Below are positions 23,002 to 26,850 of a stretch of DNA of 26,850 nt, one piece after another (within the stretch, counting starts at the first letter, position 1; every line of letters starts with the position of its first letter). A model generated the notes under the pieces. The model was not told where the DNA came from, made no database searches, and worked only from the letters and a program-made list of their open reading frames with translations. Origin of the DNA: CAZYQW01 sp964649825 (GTDB taxonomy: Bacteria > Planctomycetota > B15-G4 > JADJEK01); contig CAZYQW010000078.1 in assembly GCA_964649825.1 (NCBI GenBank), forward strand, positions 1 to 26,850, in the 5' to 3' direction. Both the position numbers and the translations under genes were made by a program.

Positions 23002-24681
23002 TCACTCGATGGAGAAGTAGGGATGATCGAGGTACGGCAGCCGTGCCTCCTGTTCGGCCGGCTTCTTCATTTCGAGCTCCTCGATCAAGAGCGCGGGGCA
23101 GACGACCGAGACGAACTCGCCGTTGCGCCACGCGTTCAGGACGAACGGCGTGTCGCCGGTCACGAAGATGTCGCGCAGCGTCCGCAGCGTGACGCCCTGC
23201 CACTCGCCGCCACGGATCGGCTCTTCACGGCCGTCGAGGTACACGCGATACGCGGCGACGGGTGACGACAGCGAAATGCTCCCGTTGCGATAGCGCCCGC
23301 CGGCACCCGCGCCGCTGATCGATACGTCGGACCGCGCCATCGATTCGACACGGATCGCGTACTCGAGCTCCTGGTCCGCGGCAACGCGGATGAGCTCCTT
23401 GCGCAGTTCGTCGCGGCTCAACGTGTTCGTCGACGACACGATGACGTTCGCGGGACCGCCGGAACCGTTCACCGAGTGACCGTTCGTCGTCTTGATCTCG
23501 CGCGTCGGGATGCGGCTCATGTACCAGGAACGCAGGCGGCCCTCGTCGACCAGCAGGACCCGTTCGCCGGGAACGCCGTCGTCGTCGATCGGGTTGTGTC
23601 CGAGGAGCACGTTTCCGTTCCACTCGGTGAGCGTCGGATCGTCGACGATGGAGAGGAACGGCGGCGTCACGCGCTTCTTGAGCCGGTTTTTGAACGGAGT
23701 CCCGGCGTCGCCGGCGCCGAGCGGCTCGTTCGGCTGAGAGAGTCGATCCGCCAGCAGCTCGAGCATCACGAAGCAGGCCGCCTCGTCGTCGAACAGGACC
23801 GGTCCGATGTACTCCTCGGCGCGCGGGGCGCGCGTCCGCTTCGCGAGGCGGTCGGCCATCGCGCGGACGCGGTTCTCGAGCGCGCCTTCGTCGGGGAGGG
23901 AGTCGATGTCCTCCGCGTAGACGACGACCGCGTCGCCGAGCGGCATTCCATCCTCGGCCTGCGTCCACGCGTTCGCGATGACGCGCACGTACGCGTAGCC
24001 GTCGCGGGTGTGGACGCCGTCGGTCGACAGGATCGTCGAGTCGCCGACCCCCGAGTCGAATTCGACGCGGGAGCCCTGGATCTCGGGGGTGTCGCGGAAG
24101 ATCGCGGACAGCCGCTTCGTGAGGTCGACCATCCTTTCTTCGTCCTTCTTCAGTCGATGGCGCTCGAGGACGCGAACCGTCGGTTCGACCACGATGAGGT
24201 CATCGGGTCGGTCGGTCACCTGGTTCGTACGCAGCCACGCCTTCTTCGCGGCGAGGTCGCCGACGGCCGTCTTGTACGCTCCGTCCGTCGCGAGCCACAG
24301 GCGCTGCCGGACCGACGCGTAGTCGTCATCGTCGGCCAGGGTCACGCGCTGGGCGCGCCCGGTCAGGTAGTAGCGGTTGACGAAGTTCGTGTTGTCGAGC
24401 GTCGGGTCGCCGACGCGGATCTCGACGGCCGCGCGCCGGCCGGTCGAGCCGCCGCGGCTGGCGAGCGCTCCGAACGTCGCCGAACAGGCCCAGCCCGACG
24501 TCTCGTCGACCGTGAAGACGATTCGGTACGGCGGGTCGAGGTCGTCCATGCGCAGGCGCTCGCGACTGCGGGCGAGTTCGTCCTTCATCGCGCGGAGGAC
24601 CTCACCGTCCGCCTCATCGGCGGCGGTCGCGACGCCGCCGGCCAGCAGCATGAACAGGATGCCGAGCACGTGGCGCTTCAT
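23002..24681 (-). CDS. exported TldE/PmbA-like protein lacking the zinc site
   Basis: A 559-residue paralogue of the TldD-like protein upstream. It has a classical signal peptide (MKRHVLGILFMLLAGGVATA, cleavage before ADEAD). The N-terminal domain contains DGVHTRDGYAYVRVIANAWT, and the C-terminal TldD/PmbA domain has PPFLSIVDDPTLTEWNG, DDGVPGERVLLVDEGRLRSW and MSRIPTREIKTTNGHSV. At the position of the partner's HExxxH helix it reads FVMLELLADRL (about 305-314): Glu308 is kept but both His are Leu and Asp. The partner's GSCG zinc Cys is also missing (VLNAWRNGEF). Known: in E. coli TldD/TldE only TldD carries the metal site. Inferred: this is the TldE-like subunit of an exported heterodimer. 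ATG 24681 overlaps the upstream stop (ATGA) and has GAGGAGGG 6 nt before it, so the two are coupled. Confidence 0.88.
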   Translation of the reverse strand: MKRHVLGILFMLLAGGVATAADEADGEVLRAMKDELARSRERLRMDDLDPPYRIVFTVDETSGWACSATFGALASRGGSTGRRAAVEIRVGDPTLDNTNFVNRYYLTGRAQRVTLADDDDYASVRQRLWLATDGAYKTAVGDLAAKKAWLRTNQVTDRPDDLIVVEPTVRVLERHRLKKDEERMVDLTKRLSAIFRDTPEIQGSRVEFDSGVGDSTILSTDGVHTRDGYAYVRVIANAWTQAEDGMPLGDAVVVYAEDIDSLPDEGALENRVRAMADRLAKRTRAPRAEEYIGPVLFDDEAACFVMLELLADRLSQPNEPLGAGDAGTPFKNRLKKRVTPPFLSIVDDPTLTEWNGNVLLGHNPIDDDGVPGERVLLVDEGRLRSWYMSRIPTREIKTTNGHSVNGSGGPANVIVSSTNTLSRDELRKELIRVAADQELEYAIRVESMARSDVSISGAGAGGRYRNGSISLSSPVAAYRVYLDGREEPIRGGEWQGVTLRTLRDIFVTGDTPFVLNAWRNGEFVSVVCPALLIEELEMKKPAEQEARLPYLDHPYFSIE

Positions 24682-26414
24682 CGATCGCCCTCCTCGTCGT
24701 CTCGATCGTGCGTCGAACGATCGTCGTCCTCCGGATCGTCGAATAGAGGCGGCGGCAGGATCGGCGGCCGCTCCTGGCTCTTCGCTTTCTTCTCGATCTC
24801 GATCTCCGAGACCAGCACGCTGGGTGCGACGGCCGAGACGGGAACCCAGCCCGACTCCGCGCCGCAGCTCCCGTTGAACACGGCGTCGTCGTCGCCCGCC
24901 GCGATGATCTTCGTGATGCTGGCGAGCGGCGTCCCCACGAGGTCGACGCCGCGGACGACCTCTTCGTGCCCGTCCGAGTAGACGCGCACGACGTAGAGGG
25001 GGATCACCTTGAACGCTTGCGGCCCGCCGCGCTGCGTGGTCGTGTAGCCGCCGGAGATGTCGTAGAAGATCAGGCCGTACGGCTTCTGCTGCCGCTTGAT
25101 CTCCTCGATCAGCATCTCCCTCAGGCGGACGTACGGAACCCGCACCGACGCGGTGACGATCAGGTTGCCCTGACGAGAGACCGGCGAGCGGCCCGGTCCG
25201 CAGCGTCCGTGGCCGTTCGACCGCGGGAACCCCTCGATCGGGGACCGGCTCATCACGAAGTTCTCGAGCACACCATCCACGACGAGCGGCACGTCCTCGG
25301 CGGGCACGCCCTCGTCGTCGTACAGATAGAAGCCGTTCAAGAAGACGTTCCCGATCCGGCGGCGGGTCGGGTCGTCGTGGACGGAGAGGAACGGCGGCAT
25401 GATCTCGGTGCCGACCTTCTTGGTGAACGTCTGCCCCTCGTCCACGTTCTTCTGGCGATGGCCTTCGATGCGGTGCCCGAAGATCTCGTGGAAGAAGACG
25501 CCGCATGCGCGGTTCATGATGATCGCCGGCCCCGCGAACGGTTCGACGATCGGCGCGTCCTTCAGCTTGCCGAGCCGCTCCGCGACCAAGCGCACCGCCG
25601 CCCCGATCGACGCCTCGTCGGGGAGCAGATCGGCGCTCGGGGCCTCGAACGTCTCGCTCAACGACAGTTCCATTCCGTCGTCGGCCTTGGTCTCTCCGGA
25701 AACGACGATGCGGTAGTGCGAGCGGCCGAACTGGAGCCTGGTCCCCTCGCTGCTCACGTAGTACCGGTTCTCGCTCTCGGTCTGCAGGCTCACCGAGCCG
25801 TCGAAGATGAACGCATGCTCGAGGAAGAGTCCGGACAGTCGGCGCACGCGCGCCGACCAGTCGTCGACGTCGACGTCGAGGTTCGCCTTCGGCTCGCTGT
25901 ACGTCGACGGTTCGATGAGCGTGAAGTCGGCGGAGGCGTCCTCGGCCTTGACCTTCACGGACTCGTTCGTCTTCACCTTGAGGTAGCGCTCCTGGGCCGC
26001 CTTGTATGCGCGGTCGGTCGCCATCCACGCGGCGGCGCGGATCGCGTCGACGTCGTCCTCGAGCGGGAGCTGCGTCGACGACGGAGTGGCGCCGAACTCG
26101 AACTCTCCGCGGATCTGATGGGTCGAATCGAGCTCGGGGCTGCCGACGCGAGCCTCGACGTCCAGCCGCCGCGAGTGGTCGCGATCGACGTTCGCGAGCG
26201 CGCCGTACGAACCGACCACGGTGGCCGACTCAGTCTCGGTGGCACGATACGAGAGGAAGTAGAGCGGGTGCTCCTCGCGGGCCGTCAAGCCCTCGAGGGA
26301 CCGGCGAAGCTCGGTCTCGAGCGCGGCCAGGATCGGTGGGGGACCGCCGTCGTCGCGGGCACCCGCGCCGGCGGGCGCGAGCAGACCGATCAGAGCCAGG
26401 AGCAGAGGAATCAT
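24678..26414 (-). CDS. exported TldD-like zinc metalloprotease
   Basis: A 578-residue TldD-family protein. It starts MIPLLLALIGLLAPAGAGA, a hydrophobic signal with no basic residue, so export is probable. The N-terminal substrate domain contains NRYYVSSEGTRLQFGRSHYR and DDGMELSLSETFEAP. The catalytic domain has ACGVFFHEIFGHRIEGHRQK with His309, Glu310 and His314 as the HExxxH site, PPFLSVHDDPTRRRIGN, YLYDDEGVPAEDVPLVVDG, SRSPIEGFPRSNGHGRCG, and a likely third zinc ligand Cys517 in NGSCGAESGWVPVSA. The last 25 residues are Pro-rich then acidic, an extension not typical of the family. E. coli TldD/TldE is a cytosolic protease for peptides such as microcin B17 precursor. The frame opens at 26615 but the earlier part is repeat DNA; ATG 26414 is chosen for its good upstream GAAGAGG. 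First gene of the minus-strand set. Confidence 0.9.
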   Translation of the reverse strand: MIPLLLALIGLLAPAGAGARDDGGPPPILAALETELRRSLEGLTAREEHPLYFLSYRATETESATVVGSYGALANVDRDHSRRLDVEARVGSPELDSTHQIRGEFEFGATPSSTQLPLEDDVDAIRAAAWMATDRAYKAAQERYLKVKTNESVKVKAEDASADFTLIEPSTYSEPKANLDVDVDDWSARVRRLSGLFLEHAFIFDGSVSLQTESENRYYVSSEGTRLQFGRSHYRIVVSGETKADDGMELSLSETFEAPSADLLPDEASIGAAVRLVAERLGKLKDAPIVEPFAGPAIIMNRACGVFFHEIFGHRIEGHRQKNVDEGQTFTKKVGTEIMPPFLSVHDDPTRRRIGNVFLNGFYLYDDEGVPAEDVPLVVDGVLENFVMSRSPIEGFPRSNGHGRCGPGRSPVSRQGNLIVTASVRVPYVRLREMLIEEIKRQQKPYGLIFYDISGGYTTTQRGGPQAFKVIPLYVVRVYSDGHEEVVRGVDLVGTPLASITKIIAAGDDDAVFNGSCGAESGWVPVSAVAPSVLVSEIEIEKKAKSQERPPILPPPLFDDPEDDDRSTHDRDDEEGDR

Positions 26415-26500
26415 CGAAACACCTCTTCGAGAGGAGACGCTTGAGTCAACGAGGAATCCTACTCGGCCGAGAGTCGTGCGCGGTGTTTTCGGTGAAAGGA

Positions 26501-26561
26501 GGCGCTTCGCTGGCCCTACGCGGGGGCGCTTCGCTGGCCCTACGCGGGGGGCGTTGGGTAC
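26501..26561. repeat. tandem 24 bp direct repeat plus extension
   Basis: A 24 bp unit beginning GGCGCTTCGCTGGCCCTACG occurs twice without gap (26501-26524 and 26525-26548). The second copy continues as GGGGCGTTGGGTAC to 26561, and this extension recurs at 26831-26844. Confidence 0.85.
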
Positions 26562-26583
26562 TGCGTCCAGGGGCGCTGACCAC

Positions 26584-26717
26584 GCCCACGGCGCGGGATC
26601 CGCGTCTCGGGACACGCTCCGAGGACGGCCCCCCGGAATACGGGGGCCGTCCTCTGCGCTCGATCGCTTCGCTGCGCTTGCTCAACGGTCCCGAGTCGCG
26701 GATCCCGCGCCGTGGGC
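26584..26717. repeat. nested inverted-repeat element
   Basis: The outer arms, 26584-26613 and 26688-26717, are 30 bp each and complementary with a single mismatch; each contains GGATCC-type core sequence. Inside them a perfect 13 bp stem (26621-26633 with 26642-26654, GAGGACGGCCCCC type) closes an 8 nt loop. The whole 134 bp could fold into a long stem with a second hairpin at its tip. No target-site duplication is visible outside the arms, and there is no internal gene. Confidence 0.85.
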
Positions 26718-26807
26718 TGGGGTAGCGGTGGGCGTGCACTCCAAGAGGGGAGAAAAAGACGAAGAGGGAGCATGCGTCGACGATGTTGGGGGTGGTTGCT
26801 GGTGCGG

Positions 26808-26844
26808 GACGCTTCGCTGGCGCTGGCCGGGGGGCGTTGGGTAC
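26808..26844. repeat. third, diverged copy of the right-edge repeat
   Basis: A 37 bp stretch starting GACGCTTCGCTGGCGCTGGC and ending GGGGCGTTGGGTAC resembles 26525-26561 closely, with a few substitutions in the middle and an identical end. It lies on the other side of the inverted-repeat element, which is therefore bracketed by related repeats. Confidence 0.75.
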
Positions 26845-26850
26845 GGCAGC

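Larger units (their letters stand above)
26415..26850. other. non-coding, repeat-rich right-edge region
   Basis: This 436 nt stretch upstream of the TldD-like gene holds no frame that looks coding. It contains two tandem 24 bp repeats, a nested inverted repeat of 134 bp and a further partial copy of the tandem unit near the window end. The part next to the gene (26415-26500) should carry its promoter; read on the minus strand TAGGAT occurs there, but with no convincing -35. Confidence 0.6.

Noticed and set aside
26772..26850. Plus-strand reading frame at the right edge starting MRRRCWGW
   Set aside because: It has a purine-rich upstream stretch, but most of its 26 codons lie in the diverged repeat copy, whose sequence recurs in non-coding DNA nearby.
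1..26850. tRNA, rRNA, CRISPR array, transposase or phage genes
   Set aside because: Intergenic gaps were read on both strands and no cloverleaf-like gene, regular spacer-repeat array or mobile-element protein was seen.

Overview
This is a gene-dense, very GC-rich (about 70% by eye) bacterial chromosome segment with about 21 protein-coding genes, no RNA genes, no phage or transposase genes and no CRISPR array. The gene set suggests a Gram-negative, environmental, deep-branching lineage such as Planctomycetota, Myxococcota, Acidobacteriota or a related candidate phylum: several exported or lipid-anchored proteins, a Tat-exported sulfatase, a periplasmic-propeller hybrid histidine kinase, FG-GAP type calcium repeats, exported TldD/TldE-like proteins, and ECF-type sigma factors without neighbouring anti-sigma genes. 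The sequence does not settle the taxonomy. Nothing looks recently acquired except possibly the repeat-rich right edge.

Layout. 1-2162 (minus): a possible partial gene at the edge, an AHSA1/SRPBCC protein, and a hybrid sensor/receiver protein whose kinase domain is degenerate. 2301-5925 (plus): a tightly packed probable operon of acyl-CoA thioesterase, START-like lipoprotein, D-2-hydroxyacid dehydrogenase, QueF and a SprT-like metalloprotease, with 4-8 nt overlaps at most junctions. 5935-7746 (minus): an exported S41 protease. 7974-11012 (plus): an ECF sigma factor and a YfhO-like multi-pass membrane protein. 11204-15238 (plus): a 1344-residue propeller/PAS/kinase/receiver protein. 15297-17362 (plus): a GT2 glycosyltransferase coupled to a Tat-lipoprotein sulfatase. 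17411-18778 (minus): a four-repeat calcium-binding secreted protein. 18911-22355 (plus): XdhC, a TPR protein, a PlsC acyltransferase and a second ECF-like sigma factor. 22395-26414 (minus): MsrB and an exported TldD/TldE-like pair. 26415-26850: a non-coding, repeat-rich stretch with a large nested inverted repeat.

How the genes may work together. The main theme is the cell envelope and its control: surface glycan handling (YfhO, GT2, sulfatase), exported proteolysis (S41, TldD/TldE pair), envelope repair (MsrB lipoprotein), lipid metabolism (thioesterase, PlsC) and extracytoplasmic sensing (propeller kinase, two ECF sigma factors). The most notable points are the degenerate hybrid kinase, the exported TldD/TldE pair with one zinc-less partner, an MsrB gene with two well-formed ribosome-binding sites that could give a lipoprotein and a cytosolic form, two genes that look leaderless, promoters whose -35 box overlaps the preceding stop codon, and the nested palindrome at the right edge.
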